A DNA stretch of 64,000 bases from NCBI RefSeq assembly GCF_000717335.1, contig NZ_JNYZ01000011.1:1-64000 (forward strand), written 5' to 3'. The position numbers were made by a program, and so were the translations under genes. The notes beneath the pieces were generated by a model, which saw nothing but the letters and a program-made list of their open reading frames with translations, did no database searches and had not been told where the DNA came from. This stretch comes from Amycolatopsis jejuensis (GTDB lineage: Bacteria; Actinomycetota; Actinomycetes; Mycobacteriales; Pseudonocardiaceae). Below, piece by piece: positions 1 through 7,806 of the stretch. Position 1 is the first letter of the stretch. Each line of letters begins with the position of its first letter.

Positions 1-504
1 GCCCCAAGGGTGTAGTGTCAGCGGTGTCCGAGAACATTCCGTGTGTGAGCGTCCGAGCCCGCACCGTCCTCGGTTCTCATCCGGATACCTGCGCCCGGGA
101 CGGAAGCACGGCAGGTAGCCGGGCCACGGCACGCCATGACCGTACCAGCGGCAATGATGCCGCAGAGCTGCTCCGACCGGGTTCGAACTCCGCCGGTAGC
201 GCCCACCCGGAACGACCATGACGCGCCGTGACCCGCGCCATGCCAGGGGACCCTCCACGCTGCGGAAAGGACAATCCGATCGAAGCCGCTGCGCACCAGG
301 CTTTCGGCACGCCGCAACGGCGCCGGTCGGCCGCCGCGTGGCCGGCGCCGGTTTCCCGCTGTGCCCTCCGCCGGGCAGCCGGGCGAAGAGCCGAATTCGC
401 AGCGGCCGCAGATCCCGGTTCCGGAGTAGCCTGACGGTATCGGCCCCCATCCGCAGGCATCCGCCACCGGGACGGTCCCGGACCGGCCCGACGGGAGCAC
501 TGCG
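1..504. other. No supported gene in the first 0.5 kb
   Basis: Open frames exist on both strands, but their translations are Arg/Ala/Gly-rich with no domain-like pattern, and the longest minus frame runs on through the antisense of the next gene. I see no RNA gene, repeat or clear promoter. Confidence 0.5.
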
Positions 505-1011
505 ATGACGTTCACTGCAGACCGGGCGGCAGGCACCGTCCTCGATTCATTGCCGGTCGGCCGCCGCTTGCGGCTCAAGCGATCGGGCGCCGAGAAGGGC
601 TGTTTCGACGGGGCCTGGTGGCCACGGTCCCGGGACCCGGTCACGGAATTCAGCGCTCTCGTCACCGCACTGGCCGAGCGTTTCGGACGAGTCGACCGCA
701 TCGGGTTCAACCCGGCCGCGTGGGATCTCGCCCCTTCCCGGCTCCGCCACGGGCCGGATCTGGTCCGCCTCGCCGGATTTTCCGGTCTCCAACGGCACAC
801 CGTTGTCGTCATCGGCCCACACATCCGCCACCTGACACTCCTGGCCATCCCGCCGGACACCGATCCAGCGGCCGCGGACCGCGCCCTGGCCGCGGCAGCC
901 GCGGCCGAAAGCACCGGAACCGCAACGGAAATCCTGGCCGACAGCGGGTTCGGCGAGCCGTCCTTGCCGACGCACGGCGATCGTCCCGTTCGTCACGACG
1001 AGGCCACCTGA
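505..1011 (+). CDS. DUF5994 family protein
   Basis: A 168-residue soluble protein. Residues 20-45 give the hallmark of the actinobacterial DUF5994 family: a basic LRLKRSG stretch, then DGAWWPRSRD. A region follows on valuing genomic neighbours of the form LVTALAERFGRVDRIGFN and ending in an IGPHIRHLTLLAIPPDTDP segment. The family has no assigned function; members are small, often multicopy and frequently lie near stress or anti-sigma genes, which fits the ATPase gene 170 bp downstream. The C-terminal 30 residues are Ala-rich and then polar, probably disordered. The ATG is the first in frame that keeps the conserved N-terminus. Confidence 0.75.
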   Translation: MTFTADRAAGTVLDSLPVGRRLRLKRSGAEKGCFDGAWWPRSRDPVTEFSALVTALAERFGRVDRIGFNPAAWDLAPSRLRHGPDLVRLAGFSGLQRHTVVVIGPHIRHLTLLAIPPDTDPAAADRALAAAAAAESTGTATEILADSGFGEPSLPTHGDRPVRHDEAT

Positions 1012-1182
1012 GGCCCTGCGGAGCGGCAGAAACCAGCCTTCGGCCCGTCAACCCGATGCCCGGCTGGGAAGAAATAACGCCGGGAGGGTGTCACCGTCAC
1101 CCCACCGGGTACTTCGCTCAAGTGACGACAACACTACCGGCACGCTGCACCCCTCGCCCGAGCCTGCCGACGGGCACTGATC

Positions 1183-1650
1183 GTGGCGAATGAGCAGGGC
1201 CGCACGGGCGACGGCCGCCCGCGGACCCTCGACGTGCGCGGGACGAATGCCTCGAATGTGCCCGCGGTCCGTGCCTGGGCGGCCGGCGCGCTCGCCGATC
1301 TCAGCCGCGGCCGTCGGCTCGACGTGCTCCTGGTGCTCGACGAACTCGTGACGAACGCTCACGTGCACACGCTCGGCCCGACGAGGCTCCGCCTGACTGA
1401 ACTCGCACGGCCTTGCCTGGTCATCGTGGAAGCCGATGACCTCTCGCACGTCCGCCCGGTAGTCCGCCGACCGGCCGCGGGCGCACCGCACGGAAGGGGC
1501 ATGCAGCTCGTCGACCGGCTCGCCGAGGCATGGGGCGTCCACGACAATCCGGACGGCAAAACGGTGTGGGCACGCCTCCGCTGGCCTTACCCGCCCGGCG
1601 AGCGTTCGCGCCCGGGAGGCCCGGATTCAGCTCGGTGGAGTCCATTGTAG
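1183..1650 (+). CDS. ATP-binding anti-sigma-type regulator (HATPase_c_2, RsbW-like)
   Basis: A 155-residue GHKL-fold protein. The N-box is LVLDELVTNAHVHT (about residues 49-62) and the G-box is HGRGMQLVDRLAEAWGV (about 104-120), the arrangement of stand-alone RsbW/SpoIIAB-like ATPases common in actinomycetes. Such proteins bind a sigma factor or an anti-sigma antagonist and phosphorylate the antagonist; the partner here is unknown because no sigma or STAS gene is adjacent. The GTG start at 1183 puts the fold at the expected distance. The C-terminal tail after WARLRWPYPP is low complexity. Confidence 0.75.
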   Translation: MANEQGRTGDGRPRTLDVRGTNASNVPAVRAWAAGALADLSRGRRLDVLLVLDELVTNAHVHTLGPTRLRLTELARPCLVIVEADDLSHVRPVVRRPAAGAPHGRGMQLVDRLAEAWGVHDNPDGKTVWARLRWPYPPGERSRPGGPDSARWSPL

Positions 1651-1886
1651 ACAATGAGCTCGGCGAATGGGCCGCGGGGAAGCACCGGCACAGCCGACGT
1701 GCGGCGGCCCTGCTCGCCGGGATCGGGAGCGGGCAGGTCGCCCGTCAGTGCTCGTGCGTACCCGGGAAATTAGAGTGATCGGTGATCGACGCCGCTGTGG
1801 GCCGAGTCGTTTGACCGCCACTCATCGGACCGGTCGCCACGGCACGTGATCCGGAGGCGACCGGTCCGGAGGCAGGGGGAGGAAAT
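1651..1886. other. Intergenic stretch, nothing recognised
   Basis: About 235 bp between the anti-sigma-type ATPase and the membrane-protein gene. It ends in a purine-rich stretch (gggggagga) that can serve as ribosome binding site for the ATG at 1887. No conserved gene or clear hairpin was recognised. Confidence 0.4.
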
Positions 1887-2426
1887 GTGAGCGCCGGGAT
1901 GATCGAGCTAGCCGTGCTCAACAGCATGGTCTCGCTCATCGGTATCGGATTCGGAATAGTGGCCGCCGTTCGCCCCGCAGCCTTGAGCCACGACCCGAAC
2001 CCCACTGCAGGGGAGCATTTCTATGCCAGGGCATACGCGGTGCGAGCCGTGCCCTTGGGGCTCCTCGCCGGATTGACTCCGTTCATCGCACACAGTCCTG
2101 TCAGCACTTTCGCGCTGGTCGTCGCCGCGGTCGCCCAGGCCGGGGACGCCGTATTCGGCGCTCGATGCCGGGAAGCGGTCATGATTGCCGGGCCCGCATT
2201 CGCGTGCGTCATCCACATGATTACCGCGATTGCGCTCGCATGGAAGAGGCGGATCCGACAGTGCGCATCGCCGCACTGTTCGTGCACCTGGCCTGCCTGG
2301 TCCTCGGGTTCGGCGCGGTACTGGTCGCCGACTACCACGGCCTGCCGTAGGCGATCCGCCGCTGCACGCTCGCCGAGCTCATTACCAGCACCGCCCAGCT
2401 CCACCTGCCGATCTGGCTCGGGCTGA
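1887..2426 (+). CDS. Small integral membrane protein with probable frameshifted C-terminus
   Basis: Residues 1-118 form a coherent membrane protein with about four hydrophobic segments (LNSMVSLIGIGFGIVAA, VRAVPLGLLAGLTPFIA, FALVVAAVAQAGDAVFG, AFACVIHMITAIALAW). They resemble uncharacterised actinobacterial proteins of the DUF4267-like type. After the AWKRR motif near base 2250 the translation becomes Cys/Ser/Arg-rich and does not look like protein, while a different frame carries the next membrane gene. The natural stop has probably been lost to a small indel. A strong purine-rich ribosome site precedes the ATG. Function unknown. Confidence 0.5.
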   Translation: MSAGMIELAVLNSMVSLIGIGFGIVAAVRPAALSHDPNPTAGEHFYARAYAVRAVPLGLLAGLTPFIAHSPVSTFALVVAAVAQAGDAVFGARCREAVMIAGPAFACVIHMITAIALAWKRRIRQCASPHCSCTWPAWSSGSARYWSPTTTACRRRSAAARSPSSLPAPPSSTCRSGSG

Positions 2427-2733
2427 CGGGGCTGATCCTCAGCGGAACCCTGCTGCGCCCGGACTTGGCCTCCCCGCTCACCCAGATCAAACTCGGCCTG
2501 GTCGCTGTGCTCACCATCAACGGCATGCAGGCGTGCCTGCTCACCCAGCGGATGCGCCGGCACCTCCGGCCGCGCTGCCGCCGAGCGTACTGGCCTGGGG
2601 AGCGGCCACCGCGCTGATCTCCCAGGCCGGCTGGTGGAGTGCCATGTTCATCGGCCTCGTCAACAACGAAACCTGCCCCCACGACCATCAACCGCAGCCG
2701 GTTGCCCGAACATATCAACGTACGTTCGATTGA
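2240..2733 (+). pseudogene. Decayed four-helix membrane protein gene (internal stop plus frameshift)
   Basis: Reading from ATG 2240 gives a helix VRIAALFVHLACLVLGFGAV followed by ADYHGLP and then a TAG at 2348. Beyond the stop the same frame continues convincingly (TLAELITSTAQLHLPIWLGL, SGTLLRPDLASPLTQIKLGLV) until about 2565, where the last helix (VLAWGAATALISQAGWW) is found in another frame. A TGG-to-TAG change would explain the stop. The set resembles a family of actinobacterial membrane proteins of unknown function. With one nonsense change and at least one frameshift, no full-length product is expected. Confidence 0.65.
2711..2732. promoter_or_regulatory. Palindromic operator in front of the truncated arsR gene
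   Basis: The sequence AACGTACGTT at 2717-2726 is a perfect 10-bp palindrome lying 12 bp before the GTG of the ArsR-type gene, in a locally AT-rich patch (catatc before, cgattgat after). ArsR/SmtB sensors usually autorepress from imperfect palindromes at this spot. The regulator gene is broken, so the site may be a relic. Confidence 0.4.
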
Positions 2734-2737
2734 TCCG

Positions 2738-3016
2738 GTGAGTGATGACCGGGGCGAGCTGTTGTGTATCGACTTCGACCACGCCGAGGCCTTGCGTATC
2801 GCCCTGCCCGACGATGACGTGATCGTTCGGCGCGCCGAACAGCTGCGGGCGCTGGGAGATCCGACCCGGATGCGGGTCGCCCGCGCACTGCAGGTCGGTG
2901 ACGAGCTGTGCGTGTGCGACCTGGCCTGGATCGTCGGCTCGTCTCAGGGGCTCGTTTCGCATCACCTGCGGCAGCTGCGCTATAACAAATTGACCGTGAC
3001 ATCGGGGCCGTCGTAG
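2738..3016 (+). pseudogene. 3'-truncated ArsR/SmtB-type metal-responsive repressor
   Basis: From GTG 2738 the product reads like a CadC/SmtB-type sensor: LRALGDPTRMRVARAL (helix before the DNA reader), then ELCVCDLAWIVGSSQGLVSHHLRQLR, which contains the paired-cysteine metal motif CVC and the recognition helix. Homology ends at about base 2984, exactly where the wing and dimer helix should follow, and is replaced by about ten unrelated residues. About 40-50 residues are missing. The metal transporter that normally follows such a gene is absent, so a deletion or insertion junction at about 2985 is likely. Confidence 0.7.
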
Positions 3017-3264
3017 ATGGCACCCCGGTAGTACCCACTCGGCGAGGCCTGCTCACGCCCTGTTCCAGTCGCGACAGCCTTGTTCATCGCAAGATCCAGC
3101 TGCAGACGAGACCCGATTGAGTGCAGCACACCATGGCCGATCAACCGACGACCCTGGTGACGCACTACAACAGAGTTCCCTAGTTCTGCAGGACGGGAGA
3201 ACCTGCGGCCAGCGACGCTGGCCGCTGACCACCGGCCCGCGCAAACCCACCAGTCAAAGTGCAT
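2980..3264 (-). CDS. Hypothetical protein at the end of the XRE/DUF6879 operon (doubtful)
   Basis: A 94-residue frame whose ATG overlaps the stop of the XRE gene by 11 nt, as in a coupled operon. The C-terminal half (HGVLHSIGSRLQLDLAMNKA, then GYYRGAIYDGPDVTVNLL) has a plausible amino-acid mix, but I recognise no family. It ends at the junction that cuts arsR, so it may itself be a truncated or chimeric frame. Confidence 0.3.
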   Translation of the reverse strand: MHFDWWVCAGRWSAASVAGRRFSRPAELGNSVVVRHQGRRLIGHGVLHSIGSRLQLDLAMNKAVATGTGREQASPSGYYRGAIYDGPDVTVNLL

Positions 3265-4105
3265 GCGCCCGAACCCTGCGATTCAGGATTTCCCGAGCAT
3301 CGTCACCTTCGGCGGCGACCTTCCACAACGCAGCCACGTAGTCGCAGTACAGCTGCACATCTTCGGAATCGCGAGTGACAATGTCAGTGTGGATCGCCTC
3401 GGCACTGAGTAACTCGTCGTCGAACAGCCAGAATCCGTGCAGTGGCGGGAATTCCAGCTCGGCATCGAGCGGCACGATCCCCACTCGCACGTTGCGCAGG
3501 TGCGTGACGGCGATGAGGCGGTCGATCTGGCCTGCCATCGTCTCCGGCGGCACGAACCGACTGTGCAAAGCAGCTTCGAACATCAGCAGTTCGATGGTTT
3601 TCGTCTCGTCGTAGAGAATCTGCTGCCGCTGCATGCGCGCAGCTACAGCCGCGGCGACATCTCCACCCGCACCCTTGAACCGGGCGAGCTTCTCGAATGC
3701 GACGCGCGCATACGCGGGTGTCTGCACCGGCCCGGGCACGATCGCGGTCTCCACATCGACGATCTTCTGCGCGGCGTGCTCCAGTTCGGCGAACGACTTC
3801 TGCGCACCCTCATGGCCGCTTGTGCGCAGCCGAGCCTTCCAGCGGGCTTGGTCGAGCCGGATCGCTTTCAGTTCCTGCTGCAGTGCATCGAGTTCCTTGG
3901 CGGGCACGCCGAGAACCCGAGTCCACTCGGTGAGCTCGGGTTCGGTGATCGCCTGTTTGCCGCGTTCGATGAGCGAGACCTTCATCTCCCGCCAGCCGAG
4001 CAGCTCGGCGAGAGCTTTCTGCGTCGTCACCGGAGCATGGGCGATCCGTCGCTGCCGCAGGCCGTCGGCGAACTCCAACAGCCGGACGTTCGGGTCTTCG
4101 TTCAC
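3254..4105 (-). CDS. XRE-family regulator with DUF5753 domain
   Basis: A 283-residue protein from GTG 4105, preceded by GAGGAG at 6 nt. The N-terminal helix-turn-helix spans about residues 25-75 (TQKALAELLGWREMKVSLIERGKQ), followed by a DUF5753 sensor-like domain (VETAIVPGPVQTPAYARVAFEKLA through AIHTDIVTRDSEDVQLYCDYVAALW). This architecture is very common in actinomycetes and typically controls a neighbouring small operon, with the ligand unknown. The GTG overlaps the stop of the DUF6879 gene as GTGA, so the two are translationally coupled and the regulator is made from the same transcript as its presumed targets. Confidence 0.85.
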   Translation of the reverse strand: MNEDPNVRLLEFADGLRQRRIAHAPVTTQKALAELLGWREMKVSLIERGKQAITEPELTEWTRVLGVPAKELDALQQELKAIRLDQARWKARLRTSGHEGAQKSFAELEHAAQKIVDVETAIVPGPVQTPAYARVAFEKLARFKGAGGDVAAAVAARMQRQQILYDETKTIELLMFEAALHSRFVPPETMAGQIDRLIAVTHLRNVRVGIVPLDAELEFPPLHGFWLFDDELLSAEAIHTDIVTRDSEDVQLYCDYVAALWKVAAEGDDAREILNRRVRAHAL

Positions 4106-4632
4106 GGGCTCCTCGTCGTCGGCGCGAGCTGCTTGTCGTGTGGCACGGCGACCGACCAGACGGTGTCGCGCCACTGCTGATGGGAAGCGACGGTAGCCGG
4201 ATCGTCGGTCACTTCCGCACCGACCACGCCGTTGCCATCGAAATGCATCGTGGCGACGACCCGGTCGTCGAGCAAATAGAAGTCCTCACTCGGCGCACCC
4301 AGCCGACGGGCACGATCTTCACCAATCCACCGGATGTCCTCGCCTGCCTCGATGTTCAGGTGCGTCAGCTCGAACAGCCACTGCAAATACTCCGTCGGCG
4401 GATCGGTCAGCAGCCGGACCCGTTCGAACGTCTTGCCGGCCGCACGCTGGGCGCGGATTTGGTCAAACCAGGGTTGAAGGAACGCGTAGTCCGGATGCCC
4501 GTCGCGCCACGACTGTAGCGGCTCCTGCTCGTCCGGCTCGCGGTAAGTGCCCTGGCACTCCCACCGCCACGCCGACCGCTCGAAGCTGCGCAGCAGCTCA
4601 GCGAACTCGCTCCCGGCCTTGACCCAGGCCAT
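4102..4632 (-). CDS. DUF6879 family protein
   Basis: A 176-residue soluble protein with the family pattern FAELLRSFERSAWRWECQGTYREPDEQEP near the N-terminus, then FDQIRAQRAAGKTFERVRLLTDPPTEYLQWLFELTHLNIEAGEDIRWI and a DDRVVATMHFD strand. DUF6879 proteins almost always travel with XRE/DUF5753 regulators in actinomycetes, exactly as here, and have no proven biochemical role. The ATG overlaps the upstream stop by one base (TGATG) and the stop overlaps the next GTG, so it is the middle gene of a tight operon. Confidence 0.85.
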   Translation of the reverse strand: MAWVKAGSEFAELLRSFERSAWRWECQGTYREPDEQEPLQSWRDGHPDYAFLQPWFDQIRAQRAAGKTFERVRLLTDPPTEYLQWLFELTHLNIEAGEDIRWIGEDRARRLGAPSEDFYLLDDRVVATMHFDGNGVVGAEVTDDPATVASHQQWRDTVWSVAVPHDKQLAPTTRSP

Positions 4633-4973
4633 CAGCGGTTGCTCACCGCGGCGGCCAGCTCGCGCAGCTTGCCCGCCGACGCCGGGTCGATCACGAACTC
4701 CGGCCGATCCTCGTCAGCGAACGCGATGCGCTCCAGCGCCTCGATATCGACGAAGGGCAGCAGCTCGGCCGGAATCTCGACCGCCGACTCGTAAGCCGGC
4801 AGACCGTTGCCGCGCTCCCGCATCGTCTCCAGGGCAACCGGATCGGTCACGGTCGCGCCCTGGACGACCACCGTGCCGCGCTTCGTAACGAACAGCGTCG
4901 GACAACCCCCGCTCGCTGACACCGTGCCAGCGAACGCCATATCGCGGTCAGACATCCACGTCTCCCTGCTCAT
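4632..4973 (-). CDS. Hypothetical protein, first gene of the DUF6879/XRE operon
   Basis: A 113-residue protein without signal peptide or membrane segment. It has a compact beta-rich centre (GCPTLFVTKRGTVVVQGATVTDP) and an acidic C-terminal half with ELLPFVDIEALERIAF. Proteins of this size and composition often precede DUF6879 in actinomycetes, which supports it as real. It is probably a small partner or antidote of DUF6879, but nothing in the sequence shows the activity. The ATG lies at the edge of an AT-rich divergent promoter region. Confidence 0.7.
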   Translation of the reverse strand: MSRETWMSDRDMAFAGTVSASGGCPTLFVTKRGTVVVQGATVTDPVALETMRERGNGLPAYESAVEIPAELLPFVDIEALERIAFADEDRPEFVIDPASAGKLRELAAAVSNR

Positions 4974-5284
4974 GCCGAAGGACCCATCTAGATCTGACCA
5001 TAGCGCAATATCTCATCAACCGAGAGTCAGGCGGCGAAATATAGCCCACCATCTATCCAATGTCGTACTCCATTCGAGTTCTTGTCTAATATTTCGCGCT
5101 ATCTCTCTTGTCAAGGCCAGGGTGTGGAGGCACGGTACCTGCATGCGGACATGGCGCGAGGAACGTACGTCGCCGACCACCGGCACGGTCGGTGGTGCCG
5201 TCGACCTAGCCACCAGCTACGACGACAAATGCCCTCCAACGCTCGCGGCCATCGATTTCCCCCCCGCGGCCGCCAGCGAGGTGC
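4974..5284. promoter_or_regulatory. AT-rich divergent control region between two XRE loci
   Basis: This 310-bp gap separates a minus-strand operon from a plus-strand one, and its left half is clearly more AT-rich than its surroundings. It contains inverted copies of cgaaatat (near 5034) and atatttcg (near 5091), each flanked by agc/gct-type bases, a plausible operator for one of the flanking XRE regulators. No gene was recognised in it. Confidence 0.4.
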
Positions 5285-5560
5285 GTGGTGGGCTCAAGGT
5301 CCGATCAGCTCTCGGCCAGCGAGGCGGAGTACGAGGTGCACCGGTCAGCGGACGGCCGAAATCACCGGTACGAGCGTCGCCAGTTCCTGCCGGGCGTACA
5401 GGTGTTCTGGCCGAAGTGCACGCGCGGCAAAGCCATGCCGCAGCGAATCGCGTTCCACGGCGAGCTCAGCACTGAGCTTGGCGAGAACCGTGACCGGTCC
5501 GCAGACTGCCGCCCCTGCTTCTCCGCCATCCCGCACGCGGCCGTGCAGACGGCGTGGTGA
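5285..5560 (+). CDS. Hypothetical small protein upstream of XRE gene
   Basis: A 91-residue frame starting at GTG 5285, with other GTG choices just downstream. It contains FWPKCTRGKAMPQRIAFHGEL and later SADCRPC, so there are paired cysteines but no clear zinc-ribbon spacing. It ends 5 bp before a 31-codon frame that overlaps the XRE gene, so the three could be one operon. I do not recognise a family, and the frame may be partly fortuitous. Confidence 0.35.
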   Translation: MVGSRSDQLSASEAEYEVHRSADGRNHRYERRQFLPGVQVFWPKCTRGKAMPQRIAFHGELSTELGENRDRSADCRPCFSAIPHAAVQTAW

Positions 5561-5565
5561 GGCCG

Positions 5566-5661
5566 ATGAGCTGGTGGATGGACGACCACGGCACCGAGAT
5601 CGTCATCGACCCCGACACTGGCGACATCATCGTTACCACAAGCGAAAGCACCGGCGAGTGA
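5566..5661 (+). CDS. 31-residue acidic peptide overlapping the XRE start
   Basis: ATG 5566 opens a short frame beginning MSWWMDDHGTEIVIDPDTGD and ending in TTSESTGE. Its TGA overlaps the GTG of the XRE gene (GTGA), the same coupling used elsewhere in the window. The peptide is rich in Asp, Thr and Ser and has two Trp near the N-terminus. It could be a leader peptide for coupling or a small functional product. No family recognised. Confidence 0.4.
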   Translation: MSWWMDDHGTEIVIDPDTGDIIVTTSESTGE

Positions 5662-6542
5662 CCCGACCCAACCACCAAGAGCAACCCCGCGTCACCGTCC
5701 TGGGTGCTGCTCTGCGCGACGCGCGCCTCGCTGCCCACTTCGGGCTGCGGGAGCTCGCCCGCAAGATCGGCACCAACCCGGCGTTCTTGTCGAACTGGGA
5801 ACTCGGTGAACGCACCCCCAGTCTGGAAAACGTCGCCATCATCCTGGGCGCGCTCGGGGTCACCGGCGCGGCCCGCAGCCATATTCTCGACCTCGCCCGG
5901 ACCACCGAACCAGGTATCACCATCCTCGGTAACCAGTGCCATCCCGACCACCTCGCGGCGCTGCAGGCGTGTGAAGCGAGCGCGAAAGCCATGACTGACT
6001 GGCACCCGACCCTGGTCCCCGACCTGCTTCAGGTACCCGCCTACACCGTCGCCGCCCTCACCGCACAAGGCCTCGGCGACAGCGACATCGATCGGCTCGT
6101 CACCACCCGCGCGGAACGCGGCAACCTGATAGTCGGCCCCTTCGCCAAGCCCATCACCGCGTTCCTCGGTGAGGCCGCGTTGACCAATCCCGTCGCATCA
6201 CCGCGGGTCATGAGTATCCAGCTGCGGTTCCTCAACGACCTCGCCGCCACCGCGCGCCGTATCACCGTCCGCGTTGTCCCGGCCCACACCGGCTGGCACG
6301 GAGGATTGTTCGGGCCGTTCACGGTCTACACGATGGGCCAGCCCGTCGTCTACCTCGCCCACCAGGGCGCCGGCACGTTCGTGCCCGACCGCGGCGACTA
6401 CACCCGCGTCATCAACCAGCTGCACGACAAAGCACTGACCCCAGCGGAATCCGCCGAGACCATCGAACACTTCGCGACACAGTTCGATTCGGCAGTCACG
6501 GCCCCCGACCCACGCCAACCGGCGCTGGGCAGTTCACGATGA
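5658..6542 (+). CDS. XRE-family regulator with DUF5753 domain
   Basis: A 294-residue protein from GTG 5658. The HTH is unusually clear: LRELARKIGTNPAFLSNWELGERTPSLENVAIILGALGV (about residues 24-62). The DUF5753 part follows (WHPTLVPDLLQVPAYTVAAL, then FNDLAATARRITVRVVPAHTGWHGGLFGPFTVY). It likely senses an unknown ligand and controls the genes that follow. Its stop overlaps the ATG of a 36-residue peptide (ATGA), which is in turn coupled to a methyltransferase-like gene. The open frame extends far upstream, but that part is Arg/His-rich shadow. Confidence 0.85.
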   Translation: MTRPNHQEQPRVTVLGAALRDARLAAHFGLRELARKIGTNPAFLSNWELGERTPSLENVAIILGALGVTGAARSHILDLARTTEPGITILGNQCHPDHLAALQACEASAKAMTDWHPTLVPDLLQVPAYTVAALTAQGLGDSDIDRLVTTRAERGNLIVGPFAKPITAFLGEAALTNPVASPRVMSIQLRFLNDLAATARRITVRVVPAHTGWHGGLFGPFTVYTMGQPVVYLAHQGAGTFVPDRGDYTRVINQLHDKALTPAESAETIEHFATQFDSAVTAPDPRQPALGSSR

Positions 6543-6649
6543 AGGGAATCCGTATGGGCGGCAAGCACGACGGCAGCGACGACAAGAAGACCGACCACAC
6601 CGGCCAAGGCTCGGACGGTCACGACACCATCAGCGGAGACGACAAGTGA
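6539..6649 (+). CDS. 36-residue Asp/Gly/Lys-rich peptide, possible RiPP-type precursor
   Basis: ATG 6539 overlaps the XRE stop, and the TGA overlaps the GTG of the methyltransferase-like gene (GTGA at 6646-6649), so three genes are translationally coupled. The peptide starts MKGIRMGGKHDGSDDKK and is rich in Asp, Gly, His and Lys with no hydrophobic segment; Asp-Gly pairs occur twice. Small Asp-containing peptides next to isoaspartate-methyltransferase homologues are known as substrates in imiditide-type and related peptide families, which is the reason for the suggestion. There is no direct evidence of modification. Confidence 0.45.
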   Translation: MKGIRMGGKHDGSDDKKTDHTGQGSDGHDTISGDDK

Positions 6650-7797
6650 CACTCCCGGGCGTCCGCGCCCTCATCGGGGAACTGGACGCGGCCGGCGATC
6701 TGCCGGCCGCGTTCGGCCCGCTGCTCGACGCGATCCCGCGTGAGCAGTTCATCCCCGACCGTGCCGCGGTCGACCGGGTCCCGATCGACCGCGGCACCGA
6801 CCCGCAGGCGTGGCTGGCCGCGGTCTACTCCGACCGATCGATCGTGACCCAATTCGACGACGGCCGCACCCCTTGGCCCGACGTCGACGACCGCCCCACC
6901 AGCTCTGCCTCCCAACCGTCGGTCGTGCTCGGCATGCTCGATGCATTGCAGGTCACCGAAGGACTCGACATCCTCGAGATCGACACCGGCACCGGATACA
7001 ACGCGGCGCTCCTGCGCCATCTGGTCGGCCCGACCGGGTCCGTCACCACGATCGACATCGATCCTGACGTGACAGGCCACGCCGCTGCTCGGCTCACGGC
7101 CGCCGGGTTCGGCGACGTGGACGTCCTGACACAGGGCGGTGCGATCAGCGCGGCGTCCGGCGGCGAGGGACGCAGCTTCGACCGCGTCATCGCCACCATG
7201 GCAGTCCCGCTCGGCCGGATCCCCCATGCATGGGTCGCGCAATGCCGTGTCGGTGGGCAGATCCTCACCCGGTCCGCGCCGACCTGCGCAGCGGCCCGCT
7301 GGTCCGTTTCGACGTCACCGAACCGGGCCACGCGACCGGACATGCCTTGCCGATGAGCGTCGCGTCCATGGAATCCCGCACCGCCCGCTCCCCAGACCGC
7401 CCACCGCCGCCGACACGATGGACTGGGAGCAGGACGGCACCGACGAATCCATCAGCACCATCGTGCCCTGGCCATTCCTCGGCGAGCCAGACTCCGGATG
7501 GGCCCTCGCGATCGCACTCCCCTCCTGCCGCTACAACATCGAACCCAGCACCCCGGACCGCGACCACAAACTCGCCTGGCTCTACGATCCGCTGACCGGA
7601 TCATGGGCCTCCGTCGTGCCGCTCGGCGAGCGTCGGTATCTCGTCCCCAAACCGGTATCCGACGCCTCTGGGACGAGGCCGAAACCGTGTACAAGTGGTG
7701 GCACGCTCACGGACAACCACACGTGCAGGACTGGCGTTGGTCCATCACCCCCGACAATCAGTCGATCACCATCAACGTCCCATCCACAACAGGTTGA
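6646..7797 (+). pseudogene. Frameshifted protein-L-isoaspartate methyltransferase-like gene
   Basis: The first part, to about 7285, is intact: a PIMT-type entry (AIPREQFIPDRAAV), a YSDRSIVTQFDDGR...PTSSASQPSVVLGMLDAL segment and a SAM-binding core (LDILEIDTGTGYNAALLRHLVGPTG, then TTIDIDPDV). The family then continues as a further 150-170 residues, and these are found here scattered over three frames: SGPLVRFDVTEPGHATGHALP, then GWALAIALPSCRYNIEPSTPDRD with SWASVVPLGERRYLV, then RLWDEAETVYKWWHAHGQP and a closing TINVPSTTG. At least three indels separate them. An intact enzyme would methylate isoaspartate or modify a peptide. Confidence 0.7.
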
Positions 7798-7806
7798 CCG
7801 AACGGT

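Noticed and set aside
18..914. A 298-codon minus-strand frame at the left edge
   Set aside because: It is antisense to the DUF5994 gene and Arg/Ala/Gly-rich, without any domain-like motif.
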